A DNA stretch of 64,000 nucleotides from Eledone cirrhosa (Eukaryota > Mollusca > Cephalopoda > Octopoda > Eledonidae), in contig OZ024741.1 in NCBI GenBank assembly GCA_964016885.1, forward strand, positions 414,424,081 to 414,488,080. Reading direction: 5' to 3'. Positions within the stretch are counted from its first letter, which is position 1; each line of letters begins with the position of its first letter. The position numbers and the translations under genes are program-made. Shown in pieces: positions 11,138 to 23,257 of the stretch. The notes beneath the pieces were generated by a model. The model did no database searches, had not been told where the DNA came from, and saw only the letters and a program-made list of their open reading frames with translations.

Positions 11138-13287
11138 TATTTCAGTACTGACCTTTAACCCCTCAACCCTGCTAACCCAATATTTCAGTACTGACCTTTA
11201 ACCCCTCAACCCTGCTAACCCAATATTTCAGTACTGACCTTTAACCCCTCAACCCTGCTAACCCAATATTTCAGTACTGACCTTTAACCCCTCAACCCTG
11301 CTAACCCAATATTTCAGTACTGACCTTTAACCCCTCAACGCTGCTAACCCAATATTTCAATACTAACCTTTAACTCCTCAACCCTGCTAACCCAATATTT
11401 CAGTACTAACCTTTAACCCCTCAACCCTGCTAACCCAATATTTCAGTACTAACCTTTAACCCCTCAACTCTGCTAACCCAATATTACAATACTAACCTTT
11501 AACCCCTCAACCCTGCTAACCCAATATTTCAGTACTGACCTTTAACCCCTCAACCCTGCTAACCCAATGTTTCAGTACTGACCTTTAACCCGTCAACCCT
11601 GCTAACACAATATTACAATACTAACCTTTAACCCCTCAACCCTGATAAGCCAATATTTCAGTACTAACCTTTAACCCCTCAACCCTGCTAACCCAATATT
11701 ACAATACTAACCTTTAACCCCTCAACCCTGCTAACCCAATATTACAATACTAACCTTTAACCCCTCAACCCTGTTAACCCAATATTTCAGTACTGACCTT
11801 TAACCCCTCAACCCTGCTAACCCAATATTTCAGTACTGACCTTTAACCCCTCAACCCTGCTAACCCAATATTTCAGTACTAACCTTTAACCCCTCAACCC
11901 TGCTAACCCAATATTTCAGTACTGACCTTTAACCCCTTAACCCTGCTAACCCAATATTACAATACTAACCTTTAACCCCTCAACCCTGCTAACCCAATAT
12001 TACAATACTAACCTTTAACCCCTCAACCCTGCTAACCCAATATCTCAGTACTGACCTTTAACCCCTCAACCCTGCTAACCCAATATTTCAGTACTAACCT
12101 TTAACCCCTCAATCCTGCTAACCCAATAGTACAATACTAACCTTTAACCCCTCAACCCTGCTAACCCAATATTTCAATACTAACCTTTAACTCCTCAACC
12201 CTGCTAACCCAATATTTCAATACTAACCTTTAACTCCTCAACCCTGCTAACCCAATATTTCAGTACTAACCTTTACCCCCTCAACCATGCTAACCCAATA
12301 TTTCAGTACTGACCTTTAACCCCTCAACCCTGCTAACCCAATATTTCAATACTAATCTTTAACCCCTCAACCCTGCTAACCCAATATTTCAGTACTGACC
12401 TTTAACCCCTCAACCCTGCTAACCCAATATTTCAGTACTAACCTTTAACCCCTCAACCCTGCTAACCCAATATTACAATACTAACCTTTAACCCCTCAAC
12501 CCTGCTAACCCAATATTTCAGTACTGACCTTTTACCCCTCAACCCTGCTAACCCAATATTTGAGTACTGACCTTTAACCCCTCAACCCTGCTAACCCAAT
12601 ATTACAATACTAACCTTTAAACCCTCAACCCTGCTAACCCAATATTACAATACTAACCTTTAACCCCTCAACCCTGCTAACCCAATATCTCAGTACTGAC
12701 CTTTAACCCCTCAACCCTGCTAACCCAATATTTCAGTACTAACCTTTAACCCCTCAACCCTGCTAACCCAATAGTACAATACTAACCTTTAAACCCTCAA
12801 CCCTGCTAACCCAATATTACAATACTAACCTTTAACCCATCAACCCTGCTAACCCAATATCTCAGTACTGACCTTTAACCCCTCAACCCTGCTAACCCAA
12901 TATTTCAGTACTGACATTTAACCCCTCAACCCTGCTAACCCAATATTTCAGTACTAACCTTTAACCCCTCAACCCTGCTAACCCAATATTTCAATACTAA
13001 CCTTTAACTCCTCAACCCTGCTAACCCAATATTTCAGTACTAACCTTTCACCCCCCAACCCTGCTAACCCAATATTTCAGTACTGACCTTTAAGCCCTCA
13101 ACCCTGCTAACCCAATATTTCAGTACTGACCTTTAACCCCTCAACCCTGCTAACCCAATATTTCAATACTAACCTTTAACCCCTCAACCCTGCTAACCCA
13201 ATATTACAATACTAACCTTTAACCCCTCAACCCTGCTAACCCAATATCTCAGTACTGACCTTTAACCCCTCAACCCTGCTAACCCAA
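11138..13287 (+). repeat. 50-monomer segment, first of two copies 3,612 bp apart
   Basis: This 2,150-bp segment recurs at 14750-16899. Shared rare variants at exactly 3,612 bp (84 monomers) include acgctgc 11340/14952, ctgataagcc 11644/15256, ccccttaacc, caatcctgc, tttaccccctcaaccatgc, tttgagtactg, aacccatcaacc, gacatttaac, tttcaccccccaacc, taagccctc and the closing G monomer 13245/16857. The left end overlaps the end of the 2,236-bp duplication. Monomers flanking both ends differ between the copies. Confidence 0.92.
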
Positions 13288-14089
13288 TATTTCAGTACTA
13301 ACCTTTAACCCCTCAACCCTGCTAACCCAATAGTACAATACTAACCTTTAACCCCTCAACACTGCTAACCCAATATTTCAATACTAACCTTTAACTCCTC
13401 AACCCTGCTAACCCAATATTTCAGTGCTGACCTTTAACCCCTCAACCCTGCTAACCCAATATTTCAATACTAACCTTTAACTCCTCAACCCTGCTAACCC
13501 AATATTTCAGTACTGACCTTTAACCCCTCAACCCTGCTAACCCAATATTTCAGTACTGACCTTTAACCCCTCAACGCTGCTAACCCAATATTTCAATACT
13601 AACCTTTAACTCCTCAACCCTGCTAACCCAATATTTCAGTACTGACCTTTAACCCCTCAACCCTGCTAACCCAATATTTCAGTACTAACCTTTAACCCCT
13701 CAACCCTGCTAACCCAATATTTCAATACTAACCTTTAACTCCTCAACTCTGCTAACCCAATATTTCAGTACTGACCTTTAACCCCTCAACCCTGCTAACC
13801 CAATATTTCAGTACTAACCTTTAACCCCTCAACCCTGCTAACCCAATATTTCAGTACTGACCTTTAACCCCTCAACCCTGCTAACCCAATATTTCAATAC
13901 TAATCTTTAACCCCTCAACCCTGCTAACCCAATATTTCAGTACTGACCTTTAACCCATCAACCCTGCTAACCCAATATTTCAGTACTAACCTTTAACCCC
14001 TCAACCCTGCTAACCAAATATTACAATACTAACCTTTAACCCCTCAACCCTGCTAACCAAATATTTCAATACTAACCTTTAACCCCTCA

Positions 14090-14420
14090 ACCCTGCTAAC
14101 CCAATATTTCAGTACTGACCTTTTACCCCTCAACCCTGCTAACCCAATATTTGAGTACTGACCTTTAACCCCTCAACCCTGCTAACCCAATATTACAATA
14201 CTAACCTTTAAACCCTCAACCCTGCTAACCCAATATTACAATACTAACCTTTAACCCCTCAACCCTGCTAACCCAATATCTCAGTACTGACCTTTAACCC
14301 CTCAACCCTGCTAACCCAATATTTCAGTACTAACCTTTAACCCCTCAACCCTGCTAACCCAATAGTACAATACTAACCTTTAAACCCTAAACCCTGCTAA
14401 CCCAATATTACAATACTAAC
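14090..14420 (+). repeat. Partial third copy of 12,500-12,830 (offset 1,591 bp)
   Basis: The order ccttttacccctc, tttgagtactg, ctttaaaccctc, G monomer, B, H with ctttaaaccc occurs at 12,500-12,830 and again here, 1,591 bp (37 monomers) later. The private change aaaccctaaacc near 14,385 marks this copy. The same order also lies in the 14750-16899 copy. Confidence 0.82.
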
Positions 14421-14749
14421 CTTTAACCCCTCAACCCTGCTAACCCAATATTTCAGTACTGACCTTTAACCCCTCAACCCTGCTAACCCAATATTTCAAT
14501 ACTAACCTTTAACCCCTCAACCCTGCTAACCCAATATTTCAGTACTGACCTTTAACCCCTCAACCCTGCTAACCCAATATTTCAGTACTGACCTTTAACC
14601 CCTCAACCCTGCTAACCCAATATTTCAGTACTGACCTTTAACCCCTCAACGCTGCTAACCCAATATTACAATACTAACCTTTAACCCCTCAACCCTGCTA
14701 ACCCAATATTTCAATACTAACCTTTAACCCCTCAACCCTGTTAACCCAA

Positions 14750-16899
14750 TATTTCAGTACTGACCTTTAACCCCTCAACCCTGCTAACCCAATATTTCAG
14801 TACTGACCTTTAACCCCTCAACCCTGCTAACCCAATATTTCAGTACTGACCTTTAACCCCTCAACCCTGCTAACCCAATATTTCAGTACTGACCTTTAAC
14901 CCCTCAACCCTGCTAACCCAATATTTCAGTACTGACCTTTAACCCCTCAACGCTGCTAACCCAATATTTCAATACTAACCTTTAACTCCTCAACCCTGCT
15001 AACCCAATATTTCAGTACTAACCTTTAACCCCTCAACCCTGCTAACCCAATATTTCAGTACTAACCTTTAACCCCTCAACTCTGCTAACCCAATATTACA
15101 ATACTAACCTTTAACCCCTCAACCCTGCTAACCCAATATTTCAGTACTGACCTTTAACCCCTCAACCCTGCTAACCCAATGTTTCAGTACTGACCTTTAA
15201 CCCGTCAACCCTGCTAACACAATATTACAATACTAACCTTTAACCCCTCAACCCTGATAAGCCAATATTTCAGTACTAACCTTTAACCCCTCAACCCTGC
15301 TAACCCAATATTACAATACTAACCTTTAACCCCTCAACCCTGCTAACCCAATATTACAATACTAACCTTTAACCCCTCAACCCTGTTAACCCAATATTTC
15401 AGTACTGACCTTTAACCCCTCAACCCTGCTAACCCAATATTTCAGTACTGACCTTTAACCCCTCAACCCTGCTAACCCAATATTTCAGTACTAACCTTTA
15501 ACCCCTCAACCCTGCTAACCCAATATTTCAGTACTGACCTTTAACCCCTTAACCCTGCTAACCCAATATTACAATACTAACCTTTAACCCCTCAACCCTG
15601 CTAACCCAATATTACAATACTAACCTTTAACCCCTCAACCCTGCTAACCCAATATCTCAGTACTGACCTTTAACCCCTCAACCCTGCTAACCCAATATTT
15701 CAGTACTAACCTTTAACCCCTCAATCCTGCTAACCCAATAGTACAATACTAACCTTTAACCCCTCAACCCTGCTAACCCAATATTTCAATACTAACCTTT
15801 AACTCCTCAACCCTGCTAACCCAATATTTCAATACTAACCTTTAACTCCTCAACCCTGCTAACCCAATATTTCAGTACTAACCTTTACCCCCTCAACCAT
15901 GCTAACCCAATATTTCAGTACTGACCTTTAACCCCTCAACCCTGCTAACCCAATATTTCAATACTAATCTTTAACCCCTCAACCCTGCTAACCCAATATT
16001 TCAGTACTGACCTTTAACCCCTCAACCCTGCTAACCCAATATTTCAGTACTAACCTTTAACCCCTCAACCCTGCTAACCCAATATTACAATACTAACCTT
16101 TAACCCCTCAACCCTGCTAACCCAATATTTCAGTACTGACCTTTTACCCCTCAACCCTGCTAACCCAATATTTGAGTACTGACCTTTAACCCCTCAACCC
16201 TGCTAACCCAATATTACAATACTAACCTTTAAACCCTCAACCCTGCTAACCCAATATTACAATACTAACCTTTAACCCCTCAACCCTGCTAACCCAATAT
16301 CTCAGTACTGACCTTTAACCCCTCAACCCTGCTAACCCAATATTTCAGTACTAACCTTTAACCCCTCAACCCTGCTAACCCAATAGTACAATACTAACCT
16401 TTAAACCCTCAACCCTGCTAACCCAATATTACAATACTAACCTTTAACCCATCAACCCTGCTAACCCAATATCTCAGTACTGACCTTTAACCCCTCAACC
16501 CTGCTAACCCAATATTTCAGTACTGACATTTAACCCCTCAACCCTGCTAACCCAATATTTCAGTACTAACCTTTAACCCCTCAACCCTGCTAACCCAATA
16601 TTTCAATACTAACCTTTAACTCCTCAACCCTGCTAACCCAATATTTCAGTACTAACCTTTCACCCCCCAACCCTGCTAACCCAATATTTCAGTACTGACC
16701 TTTAAGCCCTCAACCCTGCTAACCCAATATTTCAGTACTGACCTTTAACCCCTCAACCCTGCTAACCCAATATTTCAATACTAACCTTTAACCCCTCAAC
16801 CCTGCTAACCCAATATTACAATACTAACCTTTAACCCCTCAACCCTGCTAACCCAATATCTCAGTACTGACCTTTAACCCCTCAACCCTGCTAACCCAA
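14750..16899 (+). repeat. 50-monomer segment, second copy of 11138-13287
   Basis: It shares all the variants listed for 11138-13287 at an offset of 3,612 bp. Between the two copies lies a further partial copy of the inner part at about 14,090-14,420. This arrangement looks like unequal exchange involving overlapping blocks. Confidence 0.92.
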
Positions 16900-19350
16900 T
16901 ATTTCAATACTAACCTTTAACCCCTCAACCCTGCTAACCCAATATTTCAATACTAACCTTTAACTCCTCAACCCTACTAACCCAATATCTCAGTACTGAC
17001 CTTTAACCCCTCAACCCTGCTAACCCAATATTTCAATACTAACCTTTAACCCCTCAACCCTGCTAACCCAATATTTCAATACTAACCTTTAACTCCTCAA
17101 CCCTACTAACCCAATATCTCAGTACTGACCTTTAACCCCTCAACCCTGCTAACCCAATATTTCAGTACTGACCTTTAACCCCTCAACCCTGCTAACCCAA
17201 TATTACAATACTAACCTTTAACCCCTCAACCCTGCTAACCCAATATTTCAGTACTAACCTTTAACCCCTCAACCCTGCTAACCCAATATTTCAGTACTGA
17301 CCTTTAACCCCTCAACCCTGCTAACCCAATATTTCAATACTAACCTTTAACTCCTCAACCCTGCTAACCCAATATTTCAGTACTGACCTTTAACCCCTCA
17401 ACCCTGCTAACCCAATATTTCAATACTAACCTTTAACTCCTCAACCCTGCTAACCCAATATTTCAGTACTGACCTTTAACCCCTCAACCCTGCTAACCCA
17501 ATATTTCAATACTAACCTTTAACCCCTCAACCCTGCTAACCCAATATTTCAATACTAACCTTTAACCCCTCAACCCTGCTAACCCAATATTTCAGTACTG
17601 ACCTTTAACCCCTCAACCCTGCTAACCCAATATTTCAGTACTAACCTTTAACCCCTCAACCCTGCTAACCCAATATTTCAATACTAACCTTTAACTCCTC
17701 AACTCTGCTAACCCAATATTTCAGTACTGACCTTTAACCCCTCAACCCTGCTAACCCAATATTTCAGTACTAACCTTTAACCCCTCAACCCTGCTAACCC
17801 AATATTTCAGTACTGACCTTTAACCCCTCAACCCTGCTAACCCAATATTTCAATACTAATCTTTAACCCCTCAACCCTGCTAACCCAATATTTCAGTACT
17901 GACCTTTAAACCCTCAACGCTGCTAACCCAATATTACAATACTAACCTTTAACCCCTCAACCCTGCTAACCCAATATTTCAATACTAACCTTTAACTCCT
18001 CAACCCTGCTAACCCAATATTTCAGTACTAACCTTTCACCCCCCAACCCTGCTAACCCAATATTTCAGTACTGACCTTTAAGCCCTCAACCCTGCTAACC
18101 CAATATTTCAGTACTGACCTTTAACCCCTCAACCCTGCTAACCCAATATTTCAATACTAACCTTTAACCCCTCAACCCTGCTAACCCAATATTACAATAC
18201 TAACCTTTAACCCCTCAACCCTGCTAACCCAATATCTCAGTACTGACCTTTAACCCCTCAACCCTGCTAACCCAATATTTCAATACTAACCTTTAACCCC
18301 TCAACCCTGCTAACCCAATATTTCAATACTAACCTTTAACTCCTCAACCCTACTAACCCAATATCTCAGTACTGACCTTTAACCCCTCAACCCTGCTAAC
18401 CCAATATTTCAATACTAACCTTTAACCCCTCAACCCTGCTAACCCAATATTTCAATACTAACCTTTAACTCCTCAACCCTACTAACCCAATATCTCAGTA
18501 CTGACCTTTAACCCCTCAACCCTGCTAACCCAATATTTCAGTACTGACCTTTAACCCCTCAACCCTGCTAACCCAATATTACAATACTAACCTTTAACCC
18601 CTCAACCCTGCTAACCCAATATTTCAGTACTAACCTTTAACCCCTCAACCCTGCTAACCCAATATTTCAGTACTGACCTTTAACCCCTCAACCCTGCTAA
18701 CCCAATATTTCAATACTAACCTTTAACTCCTCAACCCTGCTAACCCAATATTTCAGTACTGACCTTTAACCCCTCAACCCTGCTAACCCAATATTTCAAT
18801 ACTAACCTTTAACTCCTCAACCCTGCTAACCCAATATTTCAGTACTGACCTTTAACCCCTCAACCCTGCTAACCCAATATTTCAATACTAACCTTTAACC
18901 CCTCAACCCTGCTAACCCAATATTTCAATACTAACCTTTAACCCCTCAACCCTGCTAACCCAATATTTCAGTACTGACCTTTAACCCCTCAACCCTGCTA
19001 ACCCAATATTTCAGTACTAACCTTTAACCCCTCAACCCTGCTAACCCAATATTTCAATACTAACCTTTAACTCCTCAACTCTGCTAACCCAATATTTCAG
19101 TACTGACCTTTAACCCCTCAACCCTGCTAACCCAATATTTCAGTACTAACCTTTAACCCCTCAACCCTGCTAACCCAATATTTCAGTACTGACCTTTAAC
19201 CCCTCAACCCTGCTAACCCAATATTTCAATACTAATCTTTAACCCCTCAACCCTGCTAACCCAATATTTCAGTACTGACCTTTAAACCCTCAACGCTGCT
19301 AACCCAATATTACAATACTAACCTTTAACCCCTCAACCCTGCTAACCCAA
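16599..19350 (+). repeat. 32-monomer (1,376 bp) tandem duplication
   Basis: Copies are 16599-17974 and 17975-19350. Shared markers at exactly 1,376 bp are tttcaccccccaacc 16661/18037, taagccctc, the two closely spaced ccctactaaccc plus tatctc pairs 16986/18362 and 17115/18491, ctaatcttt, and aaaccctcaacgctgc near 17,910/19,286. The monomers just outside each end differ (B versus D on the left, C versus B on the right), so the unit is exactly 32 monomers. No differences between the copies stood out to me. Confidence 0.93.
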
Positions 19351-19866
19351 TATTTCAGTACTAACCTTTAACCCCTCAACCCTGCTAACCAAATATTACA
19401 ATACTAACCTTTAACCCCTCAACCCTGCTAACCAAATATTACAATACTAACCTTTAACCCCTCAACCCTGCTAACCAAATATTTCAATACTAACCTTTAA
19501 CCCCTCAACCCTGCTAACGCAATATTTCAATACTAACCTTTAGCCCCTCAACCCTGCTAACCCAATATTTCAGTACTAACCTTTAACCCCTCAACCCTGC
19601 TAACCCAATATTTCAGTACTGACCTTTAACCCCTCAACGCTTCTAACCCAATATTTCAATACTAATCTTTAACCCCTCAACCCTGCTAACCCAATATTTC
19701 AATACTAACCTTTAACCCCTCAACCCTGCTAACCCAATATTTCAATACTAACCTTTAACCCCTCAACCCTGCTAACCCAATATTTCAGTACTAACCTTTA
19801 ACCCCTCAACCCTGCTAACCCAATATTTCAGTACTGACCTTTAACCCCTCAACCCTGCTAACCCAA

Positions 19867-20382
19867 TATTTCAGTACTAACCTTTCACCCCTCAACCCTG
19901 CTAACCCAATATTTCAGTACTGACCTTTAACCCCTCAACCCTGCTAACCCAATATTTCAGTACTGACCTTTAACCCCTCAACCCTGCTAACCCAATATTT
20001 CAGTACTAACCTTTCACCCCTCAACCCTGCTAACCCAATATTTCAGTACTGACCTTTAACCCCTCAACCCTGCTAACCCAATATTTCAGTACTGACCTTT
20101 AACCCCTCAACCCTGCTAACCCAATATTTCAGTACTAACCTTTCACCCCTCAACCCTGCTAACCCAATATTTCAGTACTAACCTTTAACCCCTCAACCCT
20201 GCTAACCCAATATTTCAGTACTGACCTTTAACCCCTCAACCCTGCTAACCCAATATTTCAGTACTAACCTTTCACCCCTCAACCCTGCTAACCCAATATT
20301 TCAGTACTGACCTTTAACCCCTCAACCCTGCTAACCCAATATTTCAGTACTGACCTTTAACCCCTCAACCCTGCTAACCCAA
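19867..20382 (+). repeat. 129-bp trimer repeated four times
   Basis: A B-type monomer with tttcacccctc in place of tttaacccctc starts at 19867, 19996, 20125 and 20254, exactly 129 bp apart, each followed by two more monomers (A-A, A-A, B-A, A-A). This is the clearest short-period higher-order unit in the window. Confidence 0.9.
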
Positions 20383-20812
20383 TATTTCAATACTAACCTT
20401 TAACCCCTCAACCCTGCTAACCCAATATTACAATACTAACCTTTAACCCCTCAACCCTGCTAACCCAATATTTCAATACTGACCTTTAACCCCTCAACCC
20501 TGCTAACCCAATATTTCAATACTAATCATTAACCCCTCAACCCTGCTAACCCAATATTTCAGTACTGACCTTTAACCCCTCAACGCTGCTAACCCAATAT
20601 TACAATACTAACCTTTAACCCCTCAACCCTGCTAACCCAATATTTCAATACTAACCTTTAACCCCTCAACCCTGCTAACCCAATATTTCAGTACTGACCT
20701 TTAACCCCTGAACCCTGCTAACCCAATATTTCAGTAGTGACCTTTAACCCCTCAACCCTGCTAACCCAATATTTCAGTACTGACCTTTAACCCCTCAACC
20801 TTGCTAACCCAA

Positions 20813-21110
20813 TATTTCAATACTAACCTTTAACCCTCAACCCTGCTAACCAAATATTTCAATACTGACCTTTAACCCCTCAACCCTGCTAACCCAATAT
20901 TTCAGTACTGACCTTTAACCCCTCAACCCTGCTAACCCAATATTTCAGTACTGACCTTTAACCCCTCAACCCTGCTAACCCAATATTTCAGTACTGACCT
21001 TTAACCCCTCAAACTTGCTAACCCAATATTTCAATACTAACCTTTAACCCTCAACCATGCTAACCCAATATTTCAATACTGACCTTTAACCCTCAATCCT
21101 GCTAACCCAA
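20813..21110 (+). repeat. First length variants: three 42-bp monomers
   Basis: Monomers at 20813-20854, 21027-21068 and 21069-21110 each lack one C in the central run (ttaaccctcaacc in place of ttaacccctcaacc). They are the first departures from 43 bp after 484 monomers. The surrounding stretch also carries several private changes such as aaacttgc and aaccatgc. Confidence 0.92.
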
Positions 21111-21839
21111 TATTTCAGTACTGACCTTTAACTCCTCAACCCTGCTAACCCAATATTTCAATACTAACCTTTAACTCCTCAACCCTGCTAACCAAATATT
21201 TCAGTACTGACCTTTAACCCCTCAACCCTGCTAACCCAATATTTCAATACTGACCTTTAACCCCTCAACCCTGCTAACCCAAGATTTCAGTACTGACCTT
21301 TAACCCCTCAACCCTGCTAACCCAATATTTCAATACTGACCTTTAACCCCTCAACCCTGCTAACCCAATATTTCAATACTAACCTTTACCTCATCAACCC
21401 TGCTAACCCAATATTTCAATACTAACCTTTAACCCCTCAACCCTGCTAACCCAATATTTCAATACTAACCTTTAACCCCTCAACCCTGCTAACCCAATAT
21501 TTCAGTACTGACCTTTAACCCCTCAACGCTGCTAACCCAATATTACAATACTAACCTTTAACCCCTCAACCCTGCTAACCCAATATTTCAATACTAACCT
21601 TTAACCCCTCAAACCTGCTAACCCGATATTTCAGTACTAACCTTTAACCCCTCAACCCTGCTAACCCAATATTTCAATACTAACCTTTAACCCCTCAACC
21701 CTGCTAACCCAATATTTCAATACTAGCCTTTAACCCCTCAACCCTACTAACCCAATATTTCAATACTAACCTTTAACCCCTCAACCCTGCTAACCCAATA
21801 TTTCAGTACTAACCTTTAACCCCTCAACCCTCCTAACCC

Positions 21840-22030
21840 AATATTTCAGTACTGAACTTTAACCCCTCAACCCTGCTAACCCAATATTTCAGTACTAACC
21901 TTTAACCCCTCAAACCTGCTAACCAAATATTTCAAGACTGAACTTTAACCCCTCAACCCTGCTAACCCAATATTTCAATACTAATCTTAAACCCCTCAAC
22001 CCAGCTAACCCAATATTTCAGTACTGACCT
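21840..22030 (+). repeat. Recurrent gaactttaac / caagactgaac / cccagc module
   Basis: A set of rare variants appears in fixed order: gaactttaac, ctcaaacctgctaaccaaa, ttcaagactgaac, ctaatctt and cccagctaaccc. The same order is found near 1,080-1,250, 32,170-32,420, 48,080-48,320 and 53,150-53,390. A shorter form at 43,540-43,680 lacks the last two elements. The following 22.03-23.0 kb resembles 1.26-2.0 kb, so a longer block was copied across about 20.8 kb. Confidence 0.85.
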
Positions 22031-22099
22031 TTAACCCCTAAACCCTGCTAACCCAATATTTCAGTACTAACCTTTAACCCCTCAACCCTGCTAACCCAA

Positions 22100-22268
22100 T
22101 ATTACAATACTAACCTTTAACACCTCAACCCTGCCAACGCAATATTTCAATACTAACCTTTAACCCCTCAACCCTGCTAACCCAATATTACAATACTAAC
22201 CTTTAACACCTCAACCCTGCCAACGCAATATTTCAATACTAACCTTTAACCCAACACTGCTAACCCAA
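22100..22268 (+). repeat. E-C dimers ending in a 40-bp monomer
   Basis: Two E-C dimers. The last monomer, 22229-22268, is only 40 bp because three bases are missing in the central run (ttaacccaacactgc). It is the only 40-bp monomer in the window. Confidence 0.9.
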
Positions 22269-22526
22269 TATTTCAGTACTGACCTTTAACCCCTCAACCC
22301 TGCTAACCCAATATTTCAGTACTGACCTTTAACCCCTCAACCCTGCTAACCCAATATTACAATACTAACCTTTAACCCCTCAACCCTGCTAACCCAATAT
22401 TACAATACTAACCTTTAACCCCTCAACCTTGCTAACCCAATATCTCAGTACTGACCTTTAACCCCTCAACCCTGCTAACCCAATATTTCAGTACTAACCT
22501 TTAACCCCTCAACCCTGCTAACCCAA

Positions 22527-23257
22527 TATTACAATACTAACCTTTAACACCTCAACCCTGCCAACGCAATATTTCAATACTAACCTTTAACCCCTCAACC
22601 CTGCTAACCCAATATTACAATACTAACCTTTAACGCCTCAACCCTGCCAACGCAATATTTCAATACTAACCTTTAACCCCTCAACCCTGCTAACCCAATA
22701 TTACAATACTAACCTTTAACACCTCAACCCTGCCAACGCAATATTTCAATACTAACCTTTAACCCCTCAACCCTGCTAACCCAATATTACAATACTAACC
22801 TTTAACGCCTCAACCCTGCCAACGCAATATTTCAATACTAACCTTTAACCCCTCAACCCTGCTAACCCAATATTACAATACTAACCTTTAACGCCTCAAC
22901 CCTGCCAACGCAATATTTCAATACTAACCTTTAACCCCTCAACCCTGCTAACCCAATATTTCAGTACTAACCTTTAACCCCTCAACCCTGCTAACCCAAT
23001 ATTACAATACTAACCTTTAACACCTCAACCCTGCCAACGCAATATTTCAATACTAACCTTTAACCCCTCAACCCTGCTAACCCAATATTACAATACTAAC
23101 CTTTAACGCCTCAACCCTGCCAACGCAATATTTCAATACTAACCTTTAACCCCTCAACCCTGCTAACCCAATATTACAATACTAACCTTTAACGCCTCAA
23201 CCCTGCCAACGCAATATTTCAATACTAACCTTTAACCCCTCAACCCTGCTAACCCAA
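22527..23257 (+). repeat. Largest E-C dimer cluster, two-CpG form
   Basis: E-C dimers run from 22527 to 22956, then one B monomer, then E-C again from 23000 to 23257. Several E monomers here have cgcctc in addition to aacgcaa and so carry two CpGs each. This is the densest CpG cluster in the window. Confidence 0.9.

Larger units (their letters stand above)
6924..11395 (+). repeat. 52-monomer (2,236 bp) tandem duplication
   Basis: Copies are 6924-9159 and 9160-11395. At least ten rare variants recur at exactly 2,236 bp: caactttgc before the G monomers at 7096/9332, tattacgatac at 7440/9676, acacggc at 7511/9747, gatcttt, H monomers at 7827/10063, cagtgctg, gctaaacc, aatgtttcag, cccgtcaacc, ctaagcc, ctgttaac and acgctgc at 9104/11340. 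Flanking monomers on both sides differ, which fixes the ends at monomer boundaries. I noticed only one clear private change (acctataacc near 10,293 in copy 2). The duplication is therefore young compared with the rest of the array. Confidence 0.93.
1..20812 (+). repeat. 484 consecutive monomers without any length change
   Basis: Monomer starts stay at 1 plus a multiple of 43 from base 1 to the monomer beginning at 20,813, so 484 monomers in a row are exactly 43 bp. Substitutions are common in the same stretch. The first length variant is a 42-bp monomer at 20,813-20,854. To the right 22 short monomers occur in 43 kb. This contrast suggests that the left part was built by amplification of blocks that happened to carry no indels. 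Confidence 0.93.

Noticed and set aside
6924..19350. Assembly duplication as the cause of near-identical blocks
   Set aside because: It cannot be excluded from sequence alone. However, the blocks have different lengths, overlap in complex ways and carry private changes, which fits biological turnover better than a simple assembly repeat.
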